Positions 1-13,538 are shown, counted from the stretch's first letter. The stretch: DNA of 64,000 nt from Microvirga terricola (GCF_011777495.1 NZ_JAATJS010000002.1:620001-684000); one strand, 5' to 3'. A program made the numbers and translations. Notes: generated by a model from the letters alone, not told the origin.

Positions 1-871
1 TGCGCTGCCCACGGGCTTCTCGCTCGACCGGCAGAATCATATCGTCGATCCCGCCGGCATGATCGGCGAGCAGCTCGGCGTCGATCTTCACGTCGTCACC
101 TCGGAAGCTGCTGCGGCGCGCAATCTCATGCTCGCGGTCGAGCGCTGCCATCTCGGCATCGAGGCCGTGGTCGCCACGCCTTACGCCTCCGGCCTGTCGG
201 CCCTGGTGGATGACGAGGCGGATATGGGCTGCGCGGTCATCGACATGGGCGGCGGCACGACGAGCGTCGGCATTTTCTCGAACGGTCACCTCGTTCACTC
301 GGATGCCATCGCGGTTGGCGGTCACCACGTCACCATGGATATCGCGCGCGGTCTGACGACCCGCGTTTCCGCCGCGGAGCGGCTGAAGACCCTTTACGGT
401 TCGGCGATCTCGTCGAGCGCGGATGACCGCGACATGATTGCGGTGCCGCAGGTGGATGAAGATGAGCGCGACGTTCCGAACCATCTGCCGAAATCCCACC
501 TCGTGCGCATCATCAAGCCGCGCGTCGAGGAGGTTCTGGAACTCGCGCGTGACCGGTTGAAGAACGCCGGTTTCGCGGCGCAGGCCGGACGGCGCGTCAT
601 TCTGACGGGCGGCGCGAGCCAGCTCGTCGGCCTGCCGGAAACGGCACGGCGCATCCTTCAGGGACAGGTTCGTGTTGGGCGTCCGCTCGGCATCAAGGGC
701 TTGCCCGAAGCGGCGAAGGGCCCCGCCTTCTCCGCAGTCGTCGGCCTCCTGGTTTATCCCCAGGTGGCTCATATCGAGTATTTCGAGCCGCGTTCCAGCG
801 GCTTCTTCCAGGGTACGGGAACCGACGGCTACATCTCGCGTGTGGGCCGTTGGATTCGCGACAGTTTTTAA
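1..871 (+). CDS. ftsA: Cell division protein FtsA (3' part)
   Basis: The open frame is already running at base 2, so the 5' end lies outside the window; the ATG at 59 is internal. FtsA is an actin-like ATPase that tethers FtsZ filaments to the membrane. Visible actin-fold motifs are the phosphate-binding VIDMGGGTTSVGIF and the adenosine-binding ILTGGASQLVG. The C-terminus ends GRWIRDSF, consistent with the short amphipathic membrane-targeting tail of the family. It is followed 105 bases later by ftsZ in the usual dcw-cluster order. The assignment is secure; only the missing N-terminus limits it. Confidence 0.95.
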   Translation, partial: ALPTGFSLDRQNHIVDPAGMIGEQLGVDLHVVTSEAAAARNLMLAVERCHLGIEAVVATPYASGLSALVDDEADMGCAVIDMGGGTTSVGIFSNGHLVHSDAIAVGGHHVTMDIARGLTTRVSAAERLKTLYGSAISSSADDRDMIAVPQVDEDERDVPNHLPKSHLVRIIKPRVEEVLELARDRLKNAGFAAQAGRRVILTGGASQLVGLPETARRILQGQVRVGRPLGIKGLPEAAKGPAFSAVVGLLVYPQVAHIEYFEPRSSGFFQGTGTDGYISRVGRWIRDSF

Positions 872-976
872 ATGCGTAAGGCGGGGGCGCGGCGGCCTCC
901 GTCATGAGTAAAAAGTCAACCAAAGTGAAGCGTCGGCCAAACGCTGTCGATACAAAGGCCAAAGAGGCAACAGGTC

Positions 977-2716
977 ATGGCAATCAATCTGCAAGCTCCG
1001 GACATCCGCGAACTTAAGCCGCACATCACCGTCTTCGGCGTCGGTGGCGCCGGTGGCAACGCCGTGAACAACATGATCGAGTCTGGTCTCGAGGGCGTTG
1101 AGTTTGTGGTGTCCAATACCGACGCGCAGGCCCTGGCCTCTTCCAAGGCCCAGCGTATCATTCAGATGGGTCTCCAGGTGACGGAAGGTCTCGGCGCCGG
1201 CTCGCAGCCGGAAGTCGGCCGCGCTGCTGCTGAAGAAGTCATCGACGAAATCCGTGATCAGCTCTCCGGCTCGCACATGGTGTTCATCACCGCCGGCATG
1301 GGCGGCGGCACCGGCACCGGTGCTGCTCCGGTCGTCGCTCGCGCGGCCCGCGAACTCGGCATTCTCACCGTCGGCGTTGTGACGAAGCCCTTCCAGTTCG
1401 AAGGTGCGCGTCGCATGCGTCTTGCCGATGCCGGCATCACCGAGCTGCAGCAGTCGGTCGACACGCTCATCGTCATCCCGAACCAGAACCTCTTCCGTGT
1501 CGCCACGGAAAAGACGACCTTTGCGGACGCCTTCGCGATGGCCGACCAAGTGCTCTATTCGGGCGTCGCCTGCATCACCGACCTGATGGTGAAAGAAGGC
1601 CTCATCAACCTCGACTTCGCGGACGTTCGTTCCGTCATGCGCGGCATGGGCAAGGCGATGATGGGCACCGGCGAAGCCTCCGGCGAGAAGCGCGCGAGCC
1701 GCGCGGCCGAAGCCGCCATCGCCAACCCGCTCCTCGACGACGTATCGATGAAGGGCGCGCGCGGTCTGTTGATCTCGATCACCGGCGGCAACGACCTCAC
1801 CCTCTATGAACTCGACGAAGCCGCCACCCGCATCCGCGAGGAAGTGGACCAGGATGCCAACATCATCCTCGGCGCGACCTTCGACGAGAATCTGGAAGGC
1901 ATCATCCGCGTCTCGGTCGTCGCCACCGGCATCGACCACGCACTCGTGAGCAATACCGGCGAGCTGAACTCAACCGAGCAGCGCATTTCGGAAGTGGCCG
2001 AACGCCTGCGCGCCGAAGCCCGCGCTCGCGTGGCCCAGACGCAAGCCGTCCCCACCTTTCGCTCCGCCGCCCAGCCGTTTCCGGTGAAGGCGGCTGAAAT
2101 TGAAACCGCTCCGGCCCCGGCCCCGGCCCCGGCCCCTGCCGCTCCGGCCTTCGTCTCCCTGGCGACCCCGGTCATCGAGCAGCCCCGCATGGAGCCCGCG
2201 CCGCAGCCGGTCATCCGCGACGACGTGGTGCTGACCCCCGCTCAGCCGAAGCCGGCCATGACCTTCGAAGCGCCGGTCGCGCCAGAACCGGTCTATGAAG
2301 AGCCGGTCGAGCAGACCTCGTTCATCCCGCCGCAGGCGGAGCGGGCCATCCGCCCCGCCCGGATGCCGCGAATCGATGAGCTGCCGATCCCGGCGCAGAA
2401 TCAGATCCGCGCCAGCCGCGGCGAGGGCGAGCTGCCCCACGAGCAGAAGCGCGTCTCGCTGCTGCAGCGCCTCGCCGGCTTCGGCCGGAAGGAAGAGGCA
2501 CACCACGCTCCCGTGGAGCCTGTAATGCAGCGTCCTGCTCCGGAAGCTCCGCGTCAGCCGATGTCGTCGGTTCATGCGGAGTACGCCAAGCGGCCGGCCG
2601 CCCCGCAGGGTCACCGCCCGCAGGTCGAATCGCAGGGCCGGATGGCTCCCGCGCAGCGCAACATGGAAGACGACCAGCTGGAGATTCCCGCTTTCCTCCG
2701 CCGTCAGGCGAACTGA
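977..2716 (+). CDS. ftsZ: Cell division protein FtsZ, long alphaproteobacterial form
   Basis: FtsZ is the tubulin-like GTPase that forms the division ring. The 579-residue product has [10 protein letters not shown] at residues 21-30, the tubulin signature GGGTGTG at 109-115 and the T7 synergy loop [10 protein letters not shown] at 211-220. After the globular domain (about residue 320) comes a long Pro/Ala/Glu-rich linker containing an Ala-Pro run near 380. The protein ends with the conserved C-terminal peptide (LEIPAFLRR, 569-577) that binds FtsA and other partners. It is much longer than the roughly 380-residue enterobacterial protein, as is usual in Hyphomicrobiales. A terminator-like hairpin follows the stop. 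Confidence 0.98.
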   Translation: MAINLQAPDIRELKPHITVFGVGGAGGNAVNNMIESGLEGVEFVVSNTDAQALASSKAQRIIQMGLQVTEGLGAGSQPEVGRAAAEEVIDEIRDQLSGSHMVFITAGMGGGTGTGAAPVVARAARELGILTVGVVTKPFQFEGARRMRLADAGITELQQSVDTLIVIPNQNLFRVATEKTTFADAFAMADQVLYSGVACITDLMVKEGLINLDFADVRSVMRGMGKAMMGTGEASGEKRASRAAEAAIANPLLDDVSMKGARGLLISITGGNDLTLYELDEAATRIREEVDQDANIILGATFDENLEGIIRVSVVATGIDHALVSNTGELNSTEQRISEVAERLRAEARARVAQTQAVPTFRSAAQPFPVKAAEIETAPAPAPAPAPAAPAFVSLATPVIEQPRMEPAPQPVIRDDVVLTPAQPKPAMTFEAPVAPEPVYEEPVEQTSFIPPQAERAIRPARMPRIDELPIPAQNQIRASRGEGELPHEQKRVSLLQRLAGFGRKEEAHHAPVEPVMQRPAPEAPRQPMSSVHAEYAKRPAAPQGHRPQVESQGRMAPAQRNMEDDQLEIPAFLRRQAN

Positions 2717-2742
2717 TCGGGCCCACGCTTGTAACAGGAACG

Positions 2743-2780
2743 CCCCCGGCCGGACGACGGCTGGGGGGGTTCATTTTTTA
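2743..2780 (+). terminator. Rho-independent terminator after ftsZ
   Basis: A 10-bp stem CCCCCGGCCG (2743-2752) pairs with CGGCTGGGGG (2758-2767), with one G-U pair and loop GACGA. A T-rich stretch follows (about 2771-2779). It lies 27 bases after the ftsZ stop and probably separates ftsZ from lpxC transcription. Confidence 0.7.
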
Positions 2781-2993
2781 ATGCAATTAAATCAATAGTT
2801 TACCAAATGTTCAGTTTGTAACAGACGGTAACCAAGCGTGATTTGGCCTAGCCTGATGCGGGGACTATGTTCCACCCCAGTCAAAGAGGGCGCGTTCATC
2901 ATGAGCCGCGCATCAGGAAGAGTAACAACGGACGCCATTTTCCCCGGGCGGGTTGATCCCCACGCGAGGCTGAAACGTTCGAGGCCAAAGATA

Positions 2994-3941
2994 ATGAAGC
3001 AAAGCCAACAAACCACGCTTCGAGCCGCCGCCACCCTCGTGGGAGCGGGTGTCCATTCCGGCGATGAGGTGAAGATGACTCTTCACCCGGCTGAAGCGAA
3101 TCATGGCATTGCCTTCCTCCGCACCAATCTTCCCGGCGGTCTCGACCGGCTGATCGATGCCCGGCATCTCGCCGTGACCGCCACCGAACTCTGCACCGTC
3201 ATCGGCGACCGCGAGAGCGGCGCGGTGGCGACGATCGAGCATCTGATGGCCGCTCTGTCCGGCCTTGGCGTCGACAACGTGCTGGTCGAAATCGACGGCC
3301 CCGAAGTTCCGATCCTCGACGGCAGCTCCGCGCCGTTCATCGATGCCATCGATCAGGTCGGCCTGACGGTTCAGAATGCGACCCGCCGCTATATCAAGGT
3401 TCTCAAGCCCGTCCGTGTGACCCAAGGCAAGGCCTTCGCCGAACTGGCCCCGAACGACCGGGCGTTCCACCTCGACGTGGAAATCGACTTCCAGACCCCG
3501 GTCATCGGCCGCCAGCGCAAGGCCATCGACCTGTCGCCGTCGGTCTTTCGCCGTGAAATTTCCCGTGCCCGCACCTTCGGCTTCATGAGCGATGTCGAGA
3601 AGCTGTGGAGCGCCGGCTTCGCCCTCGGGGCGTCGCTGGAGAACACGGTCGCCATCGGCGAGGACGGGATCATGAATCCCGAGGGCCTGCGCTACGGCGA
3701 CGAGTTCGTGCGTCACAAGATTCTCGATGCGGTGGGCGACCTGTCGCTGGCCGGCCTTCCGCTGTTGGGGACCTACAAGTCCTATTGCGGCGGCCATCGC
3801 CTGAACTTCTCGGTGCTCGAGGAGCTGTTCTCGAATCGTTCGAACTACGCCATCGTGGATGGCGCTGCGCGCCGCGAGCCGGGCTATGCCGAGATCGGCA
3901 ACGGCATCGCTATGCCCGCCTTCGCGCCGGAAGTTCACTAA
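2994..3941 (+). CDS. lpxC: UDP-3-O-acyl-N-acetylglucosamine deacetylase
   Basis: LpxC is the zinc enzyme for the committed step of lipid A synthesis. The expected metal and catalytic motifs are visible: IEHLMAALSGLGVDN (zinc His), RHKILDAVGDLSL (second zinc His and Asp) and GGHRLNFSVLEEL (catalytic His). Starting at the ATG at 2994 (MKQSQQTTLRAAATLVGAGVH) gives 315 residues, the usual family length. In-frame ATGs lie upstream at 2838, 2856 and 2901. The one at 2901 has a better Shine-Dalgarno (AAAGAGGG) and would add a 31-residue basic extension, so the start is not fully certain. The gene follows ftsZ, as in many alphaproteobacteria. Confidence 0.93.
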   Translation: MKQSQQTTLRAAATLVGAGVHSGDEVKMTLHPAEANHGIAFLRTNLPGGLDRLIDARHLAVTATELCTVIGDRESGAVATIEHLMAALSGLGVDNVLVEIDGPEVPILDGSSAPFIDAIDQVGLTVQNATRRYIKVLKPVRVTQGKAFAELAPNDRAFHLDVEIDFQTPVIGRQRKAIDLSPSVFRREISRARTFGFMSDVEKLWSAGFALGASLENTVAIGEDGIMNPEGLRYGDEFVRHKILDAVGDLSLAGLPLLGTYKSYCGGHRLNFSVLEELFSNRSNYAIVDGAARREPGYAEIGNGIAMPAFAPEVH

Positions 3942-4117
3942 GCGCATTCCGTCATTTCCCGCGTCTTGGTGCATCGCCCCTTGATGGGCGTTCGATGGGC
4001 CCGGGACTTGCGTTCGGGCTTGTCGGATAGGGGGTTGGCTCTTTCCCCGCGCATGGGTTAAAGAGCATTTGGTGCATTCTCGCCATTTCGGGCACGTTTT
4101 TCGGAGGGCCGCGAAGT

Positions 4118-5014
4118 ATGTCTGTCGCGAAGGTTTATAAGGGCATGAAGGACGTTGCGGTTCGCGCCCTGGTCGTCGGCGCTTGCGGGTTCGTGCTCGC
4201 GGGTTGCGATACTCTTTCGTCGATCAACCCGTTCGACAAGGGCGAGGTCTACAAGCCCGAAGTCGTGGCCGACATTCCTGCGGAGCAGATCTATAACGAC
4301 GGTCTTGCCCGCCTCCAGAAGAAGGACTTTGAGAGCGCGGCCAAGAAATTCCGCGATCTCGATAAGCAATATCCCTATTCCGATTGGGCCCGGAAGGGTC
4401 TGGTCATGGAGACTTACGCCAACTACGAGGGCGGGCTCTATGAAGAGGCGATCGCTTCGGGCAAGCGCTATCTGCAGTCCCATGGCAACTCGCCCGAGGC
4501 GGCCTACGTCCAGTACCTCATGGCGTCGTCCTATTACGACCAAATTCCGGACATCACCCGCGACCAGGAGAAGTCCGAGCGCGCGATTCTCGTGCTGCAG
4601 GAGCTGATCCAGCGCTATCCGAATTCCGAATACACCGCCGACGCAAAGAAGAAGATTCAGGTCGCGAGCGACCAGCTCGCCGCCAAGGAGCTGGAAGTCG
4701 GCCGCTTCTATCTCCAGAAGCGCAATTACTCCGGCGCCATCAACCGCTTCCGCATGGTGGTTTCGCGCTATCAGACGACCCGCCACGTGGAAGAGGCGCT
4801 TGAGCGTCTCGCCGAGGCCTATATGGCCATGGGCATCGTCAACGAGGCGCAGACTGCGGCCGCCGTTCTCGGCCACAACTTCCCGGACAGCTCCTGGTAC
4901 AAGGATGCCTATGCGCTGCTGACCAAGGGCGGCGTCGAGCCGCGTGAGGATTCCGAGTCCTGGATCAGCAAGGCGTTCCGTGGCGTTCCGCAGGTCGGCC
5001 AGAAGGCGGGTTAA
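4118..5014 (+). CDS. bamD: Outer-membrane assembly lipoprotein BamD (ComL)
   Basis: BamD is the essential TPR lipoprotein of the BAM complex, anchored in the outer membrane on its periplasmic side. The N-terminal signal ends in the lipobox LAGC with the lipidated Cys at residue 30. The mature part consists of TPR-like helices, for example IYNDGLARLQKKDFESAAKKF followed by a second AINRF-type unit near residue 205. Length 298 residues is slightly above the usual 250-280. An internal ATG at 4145 would still keep the signal peptide. recN begins 12 bases after the stop, so the two are probably cotranscribed. Confidence 0.93.
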   Translation: MSVAKVYKGMKDVAVRALVVGACGFVLAGCDTLSSINPFDKGEVYKPEVVADIPAEQIYNDGLARLQKKDFESAAKKFRDLDKQYPYSDWARKGLVMETYANYEGGLYEEAIASGKRYLQSHGNSPEAAYVQYLMASSYYDQIPDITRDQEKSERAILVLQELIQRYPNSEYTADAKKKIQVASDQLAAKELEVGRFYLQKRNYSGAINRFRMVVSRYQTTRHVEEALERLAEAYMAMGIVNEAQTAAAVLGHNFPDSSWYKDAYALLTKGGVEPREDSESWISKAFRGVPQVGQKAG

Positions 5015-5026
5015 ACCTCTCCTCCC

Positions 5027-8957
<3,931 letters not shown>

Positions 8958-9010
8958 AACATTTCCTAACGAAGTGGACACCGGTTCGGCGAAGAAAATG
9001 CCGAAAAAAC
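8958..9010. repeat. Dispersed intergenic repeat, GTGGACACCGGTT family
   Basis: The segment after ligA contains GTGGACACCGGTT at 8974-8986, followed by a GCGAAGAAAATGCCG-like stretch. The same 13-base core recurs at 35224-35236, also in a gene-end spacer. From memory, repeats of this kind are abundant between genes in Hyphomicrobiales. No coding potential is seen. Confidence 0.6.
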
Positions 9011-9097
9011 AATAAGATAGATCATCCGATCTGATCCTGTCAGGTCGGAAAGTGCGCGACAGCAATCCTGTCCAAGACGCGCCGCCATCGATGTGGC

Positions 9098-9973
9098 ATG
9101 GTGGCGGCGATGACAGTGATGACTCCGGAAGTGTCTCTCGATCCGGAACTGGCGGCGGGCGACGAAACCTTTTTCTGGCGAGTGCCGCGCCACCACGGCC
9201 TCGGATGCTTGCGCGCGACCTTTCGCCGGCACAGCTACGCCCGTCACACCCACGACACTTATGCGATAGCGGCGGTTCTTTCAGGCTGCGAAACCTTTTT
9301 CCATCGCGGCGAGCAGCGTTATGTGTGGGCCGGTTCCATTGCCATCGTCTGCCCGGATGAGATTCATGACGGCGAGCCCTATGGCGGCGGCTTCGAATAT
9401 CGGACCTTCTACCCCTCGCAGGAGCTGATGCAGGAGATCGCCGAGGACATCGTGGGGCGACCGCTCTCCCGCCCTCCCTGGTTCCGGCAATCGGTCATCG
9501 TCGACCCCGAGCTTGCGCGCGCCCATGCCGACCTTCACGCCTGCCTGTGCCATGACAATGTCTGGACCTGCGAGATGGAGCAGGACACGCGCCTTGTCGC
9601 GTTTCTCGCGGGCCTGATCGTCCGCTGGGCCGATCTCGACGGGGTGCCGCCGGTCCGTTGCGAAAGCAAGGGCATTGTGCGCGTCCGCGACTACCTTGAA
9701 GCCAATCTGGCCCGAGACGTGGAGTTGGCGGAGCTCGCCAAGCTCGCAGGGCTCTCGCGCAGCCATTTCATCCGCGCCTTCCAGCGCGAGACGGGCCTGA
9801 CCCCGCATGCCTATTTGCTGGACAGGCGCTTCCGCGCCGCCACCCGGTTGTTGGGGCGAGGTAATGCGCCGGGCGATGTGGCGGCGGCCTGCGGCTTCTT
9901 CGACCAGAGCCATCTCAACCGGGTGTTCAAGGCACGCATGGGCGTGACACCGGGGACTTTTCGCGCGGCGTGA
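9098..9973 (+). CDS. AraC-family transcriptional regulator with cupin sensor domain
   Basis: The 291-residue protein has an N-terminal AraC-binding cupin domain; the metal-site-like HTHDTYAIAAVLSG near 48-61 and the pattern AIVCPDEIHDGEP fit that fold. The C-terminal AraC helix-turn-helix pair runs from about 195 to 288 (ELAKLAGLSRSHFIRAFQRETG, then ACGFFDQSHLNRVFKARMG). Starts at 9098, 9110 and 9116 are all possible. It sits 65 bases upstream of azlC on the same strand, an arrangement suggesting that it controls the exporter. The ligand is unknown. Confidence 0.88.
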   Translation: MVAAMTVMTPEVSLDPELAAGDETFFWRVPRHHGLGCLRATFRRHSYARHTHDTYAIAAVLSGCETFFHRGEQRYVWAGSIAIVCPDEIHDGEPYGGGFEYRTFYPSQELMQEIAEDIVGRPLSRPPWFRQSVIVDPELARAHADLHACLCHDNVWTCEMEQDTRLVAFLAGLIVRWADLDGVPPVRCESKGIVRVRDYLEANLARDVELAELAKLAGLSRSHFIRAFQRETGLTPHAYLLDRRFRAATRLLGRGNAPGDVAAACGFFDQSHLNRVFKARMGVTPGTFRAA

Positions 9974-10038
9974 CACGGCACTTTTATCCAAGACGACTCG
10001 CCCTTCCTCGCCCATAAGGCGAGAAAAGCGAGTATCTC

Positions 10039-10749
10039 ATGGATCAAGCCAATCCGTTGTCGTCAACCTTCGGACGCGAAGCGCGGGCCGGCCTGCGCGA
10101 CATCGCGCCTGCCGCCATTGCGGCCATTCCCATCGGCCTTCTCTTCGGCGCCGTTGCCATCGCCAAGGGGCTGACGCCGACTGAAGTTGCCTTCATGTCG
10201 GCGACCGTTTTCGCGGGCGGCGCGCAATTCGCCGCCATCGAGGCTTGGGTTCATCCGGCCCCCATCGCGGCCCTGGCCTTTGCGACTTTTCTCATCAATG
10301 CACGCCATGTGCTGATGGGCGCGTCCATCGGCCCTAAGATCAAGCTGACCAGGCCGCAAAAGTTCGTCGCCCTGTTTTTCATGACCGACGAGACCTGGGC
10401 GCTGTCGGAGCGGCGCGCGCTCGATCGGCCTGTGACGGCTGCCTATTGGGTGGCGATTTCGGCGGCGCTCTACATCAACTGGCTCGCTTCGACGACCGTC
10501 GGTGCGGTGCTCGGCTCGTTTCTCGGTGATCCGGCCCGGCTCGGTGCGGATTTCGCCTTCACGGCGCTGTTCATCGGATTGGTCGCGGGCTTCGGCAAAA
10601 GCCGCGTCACGCTGGTGACGGCGGCTGTCAGCGCGGTCGTCTCGGCGCTCGTTCATCACTTCATCGGCGCGCCGTGGCACGTGGCGTCCGGCGCGCTCGC
10701 CGGAATTGCCGCCGCCTATTGCGCTGCTGATCGGGAGGTGCGCTCATGA
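10039..10749 (+). CDS. azlC: AzlC family membrane protein, large subunit of amino-acid exporter
   Basis: AzlC is the large subunit of AzlCD/YgaZH-type two-component exporters, first described for branched-chain amino acids. The 236-residue product is hydrophobic with several membrane helices. It carries the family motif ATVFAGGAQFAAIEAW near 52-69 and NARHVLMGASIGP near 86-99. It overlaps azlD by 4 bases (ATGA), implying translational coupling. The substrate in this organism is inferred only from the family. Confidence 0.9.
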   Translation: MDQANPLSSTFGREARAGLRDIAPAAIAAIPIGLLFGAVAIAKGLTPTEVAFMSATVFAGGAQFAAIEAWVHPAPIAALAFATFLINARHVLMGASIGPKIKLTRPQKFVALFFMTDETWALSERRALDRPVTAAYWVAISAALYINWLASTTVGAVLGSFLGDPARLGADFAFTALFIGLVAGFGKSRVTLVTAAVSAVVSALVHHFIGAPWHVASGALAGIAAAYCAADREVRS

Positions 10750-11045
10750 GCATCGACATGACGACGTTCGGTGCCATCCTCGCCATGGCAATCGTCACCT
10801 ACTTCACTCGCATTGCCGGGCTTTTCGTCGCCGACCGCCTGGTGCTCAGCGGGCGTGCGAAAGCGGCCTTTGACGCCATTCCGCCCGCCGTGTTGATCGC
10901 GGTCATCGCGCCGACCGCGCTGACGACGGGATGGGCTGAAGCCATCGCCGCCGCCATCACCGCCTTCGTGGCGTTCCGTCTGCCGTTGCTGGCGACGGTC
11001 GCGGTCGGTGTGGTGTCCGTCGTGCTGCTGCGCGGCGTGCTCTAA
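10746..11045 (+). CDS. azlD: AzlD family membrane protein, small subunit of amino-acid exporter
   Basis: This is the 99-residue small partner of AzlC, with three or four membrane helices and the conserved start of the family (ILAMAIVTYFTRIAGLF). It begins within the azlC stop codon. Its own stop overlaps the stop of the convergent aminopeptidase gene by 4 bases, so there is no room for a conventional terminator between them. Confidence 0.88.
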   Translation: MSIDMTTFGAILAMAIVTYFTRIAGLFVADRLVLSGRAKAAFDAIPPAVLIAVIAPTALTTGWAEAIAAAITAFVAFRLPLLATVAVGVVSVVLLRGVL

Positions 11046-12862
11046 CCGATGGCGCGCGTCGCGTCCTCAAGCCATGCGCGCGTTTCCGCATCGAGCTTGC
11101 CCGAGAGCTTCTCACGCACCTGTGCGTGATAGGCGTTGAGCCACGCGATCTCGTCCACTGTCATCAGCGACGGTTCGACGAGGCGCAGGTCAATGGGGGA
11201 GAAGGTCAGCGTCTCGAAACCCATCATCTCGCGGTCGCCGCCTTCGATCTTGCGCGGCTCGACGAGGATCAAGTTTTCGATGCGGATGCCGTAGGCGTCC
11301 TTTTTGTAGAAACCGGGCTCGTTGGACAGCATCATGCCGATTTCGAGGGGCGTGGTGCCGATTTTCGCGATGCGCTGCGGACCTTCATGCACCGAGAGAT
11401 AGCTGCCGATGCCGTGGCCGGTGCCGTGGTCGAAATCGAGACCCGCTTCCCACAACGGCTGACGTGCGAAGGAATCGATCTGCGCGCCGGTCGTGCCTTT
11501 CGGAAAAACCGCGCGCGCAATCGCGATGTGGCCCTTCAGGACGCGCGTAAAGCGGTCCTTCATCTCCGCCGTCGGCTGGCCGACGACGATGGTGCGGGTG
11601 ATGTCCGTGGTGCCGTCTTCATATTGCGCGCCGGAATCGATCAGGAAAATCTGATTTTTCTCGATGGGCCGGTTGCTGGAGCGCGTGACGCGGTAATGGG
11701 GCAGGGCGGCGTTGGGGCCCGCGCCGGAAATGCTCGGGAACGACACGTTCTTGAGAGCACCTGTCTCGACGCGGAAGGCTTCGAGAGCTTCCACGGCGTC
11801 GATCTCAGTCAGCGCGCCTTTCGGCGCTTCCTTGTCGAGCCAGGCGAGGAAGCGGGCCACCGCCACGCCGTCGCGCAGGTGCGCCGCGTGCGAACCGGCG
11901 ATTTCCGCCTGGTTCTTGACCGCCTTCATCAGGGAGATCGGATCAGCGCCGACATCGATCTTGCCGCCAGCAGCTTCGAGGCGGCGGGCGACCGCGACCG
12001 AACCGGTGGCGGAATCGACGCGGATCTTGCCGCCCTTGTGGCCGAGCGCATCGAGCGCGCTCTGGAAGCCGCAGATCTCCACGAAATGCGCCAGATCGCC
12101 GACTGCCGCGCCAGCCTCATTGGTGATCTTCGTGGGGTCGAAGAAAAGGCTCGCAGGGCCTTCGGCGGGAATGATGGCGTAACCAAGCGGGAGCGGCGTG
12201 TGGCCCACATCGCCGCCGCGCAGGTTGAAGGTCCAGGCGAGATTGTGCGGATCGGACACCACGATGGCATCGAGCTTCGCCTCGACCATCTTCTTGCGGA
12301 TGCGTTCGAGCTTCGAGCGGGCTTCTTCGCCAGCATATTCGATGGGGTGGGGACGGACCGGAGCCTGCGGCGGAGCAGGGCGGTCGATCCAGATCACATC
12401 CACCAGATTGAGATCGACGGGAGCAAGCTCGCCGCCAGCGCGGGCCACCGCCTGCTCAAGGCGCTTGAGTCCGTCGGAGGTCAGCAGCCACGGATCGTAA
12501 GCCAGCGTCGCGCCGGAGGGTAGGTTCGTTGCGATCCAGTCTTCCGCCGACATTTCTGCCAACTGGACCGGGGTGATGGCTGATGTGTCGACTTGCTCCG
12601 CCGCCTGCACGGTGTAGCGTCCATCCACCACGAGCGCGGCCTTGTGCTGGAGCACGATGGCTGTGCCGGCGGAGCCGGTGAAGCCCGTCAGCCACGCCAG
12701 ACGCTCGGCGCTCTTCGGCACATACTCGCCCTGATGCTCGTCGGCGCGGGGAATGATGAACCCCTCGAAGCCGCGGCGGCTCAGTTCCGCCCGCAATTTC
12801 GCGATGCGCGCCGGGCCTTGAGCCGGGGAAGTGGTGTCGTCGAAGGTCTGGAACTGGGCCAT
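11042..12862 (-). CDS. M24B-family Xaa-Pro aminopeptidase
   Basis: The 606-residue protein has the three-part architecture of eukaryote-like cytosolic X-prolyl aminopeptidase 1: two creatinase-type N-terminal domains (MAQFQTFDD ... FEGFIIPRADEHQGEYVP) and a C-terminal pita-bread domain. All dinuclear metal ligands are visible: Asp in FLIDSGAQY, Asp in TTDITRT, His in HGTGHGIGSYLSVHEGP, Glu in LSNEPGFY and Glu in IENLILVE. It should release N-terminal residues preceding proline. It reads convergently into azlD and appears monocistronic. The first residues follow a weak ribosome-binding site, so a slightly different start is possible. Confidence 0.93.
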   Translation of the reverse strand: MAQFQTFDDTTSPAQGPARIAKLRAELSRRGFEGFIIPRADEHQGEYVPKSAERLAWLTGFTGSAGTAIVLQHKAALVVDGRYTVQAAEQVDTSAITPVQLAEMSAEDWIATNLPSGATLAYDPWLLTSDGLKRLEQAVARAGGELAPVDLNLVDVIWIDRPAPPQAPVRPHPIEYAGEEARSKLERIRKKMVEAKLDAIVVSDPHNLAWTFNLRGGDVGHTPLPLGYAIIPAEGPASLFFDPTKITNEAGAAVGDLAHFVEICGFQSALDALGHKGGKIRVDSATGSVAVARRLEAAGGKIDVGADPISLMKAVKNQAEIAGSHAAHLRDGVAVARFLAWLDKEAPKGALTEIDAVEALEAFRVETGALKNVSFPSISGAGPNAALPHYRVTRSSNRPIEKNQIFLIDSGAQYEDGTTDITRTIVVGQPTAEMKDRFTRVLKGHIAIARAVFPKGTTGAQIDSFARQPLWEAGLDFDHGTGHGIGSYLSVHEGPQRIAKIGTTPLEIGMMLSNEPGFYKKDAYGIRIENLILVEPRKIEGGDREMMGFETLTFSPIDLRLVEPSLMTVDEIAWLNAYHAQVREKLSGKLDAETRAWLEDATRAIG

Positions 12863-13151
12863 TTTGGGTGAAACCGGGGTTCAGGGATGATGCGGGCGAC
12901 ACGCTAGGCGGGAGAAGGCACCGCTGCAACCGTCATGCCGCGCTGAAGGTTGCCCTCTCGGGAGCTCGTTGCGTCTCGGCTATGCACGGAGTGCCTGGGT
13001 TTCAGGCTTTCACGAAAGAGAACTGCAAAGAAGGCATAGGTATCATGTCCGCCGATATCTGACGGAAAAGGTCGGAGCGGCTTACCTTTAAAGCAACGAT
13101 AAAACGAGGAACGCTGAAGGGTCTTCATACCAACCTGTTGGAGATAGACCC

Positions 13152-13376
13152 ATGACCACAGCCGTTTTTGCCCCCAGCCTTGCGAGTGGTATTCAGACCT
13201 CATCCGGCGCTTCGACCGTGATCAAGCGCTTCGTCAACGCCCTCGTCGAAAGCCGCATCAGGAGCGCCGAAATCGAAATGCGCCGTCACCGGGCGCTCAT
13301 TCGTGACCTCGGCGGCCGGCAAGACTTCGCGGCCCAGTTCCTCACGCAGGACGATGTCCTGCCCTACAAACTCTGA
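13152..13376 (+). CDS. Small hypothetical protein, 74 residues
   Basis: I do not recognise the family. The ATG at 13152 is preceded by a good ribosome-binding site (GGAG, 8 bases upstream). The N-terminal third is low-complexity. From about residue 24 it becomes a charged amphipathic helix (IKRFVNALVESRIRSAEIE), followed by RRHRALIRDLGG and ending DDVLPYKL. This resembles short helical proteins common in Hyphomicrobiales and often stress-responsive, but that is only an impression. A second tiny ORF with an even better ribosome-binding site starts 12 bases after the stop, suggesting a two-gene transcript. Confidence 0.6.
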   Translation: MTTAVFAPSLASGIQTSSGASTVIKRFVNALVESRIRSAEIEMRRHRALIRDLGGRQDFAAQFLTQDDVLPYKL

Positions 13377-13388
13377 GAGGAGAAAACC

Positions 13389-13493
13389 ATGATGATCGCT
13401 GCCCTTCTCAAAGTCATGCGCGACATCTGCATCGAAACCTTTGAGCTTCGGCAGGCGATGGCTCAGCGCTATCGCTATGTGACTGTCGAATGA
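13389..13493 (+). CDS. Very small hypothetical protein, 34 residues
   Basis: The ATG at 13389 follows the strong Shine-Dalgarno sequence GAGGAGA. The predicted peptide starts MMIAALLKVMRDICIETFEL and ends RYRYVTVE, a single amphipathic helix with a basic tail. It lies 12 bases downstream of the 74-residue ORF on the same strand. A weak CCCGGA/TCCGGG inverted repeat follows within 50 bases. The support is the ribosome-binding site and the tandem arrangement; no homologue is recognised. Confidence 0.5.
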   Translation: MMIAALLKVMRDICIETFELRQAMAQRYRYVTVE

Positions 13494-13538
13494 GCTGGCG
13501 GGCCCGGAGAACGAAAATCCGCTTTCCGGGTCAGTCTC

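Noticed and set aside
904-1017. 37-codon frame starting before ftsZ ([11 protein letters not shown]...)
   Set aside because: It overlaps the ftsZ start in another frame, lacks a good ribosome-binding site and looks like chance.
2778-2790. CtrA-like TTAA-TTAA site before lpxC
   Set aside because: The spacing is 5 bases instead of the 7 of the CtrA consensus.
13108-13139. EcfG-type (GGAAC...GTT) promoter before the tiny ORFs
   Set aside because: GGAAC is present but no GTT occurs at 16-18 base spacing.
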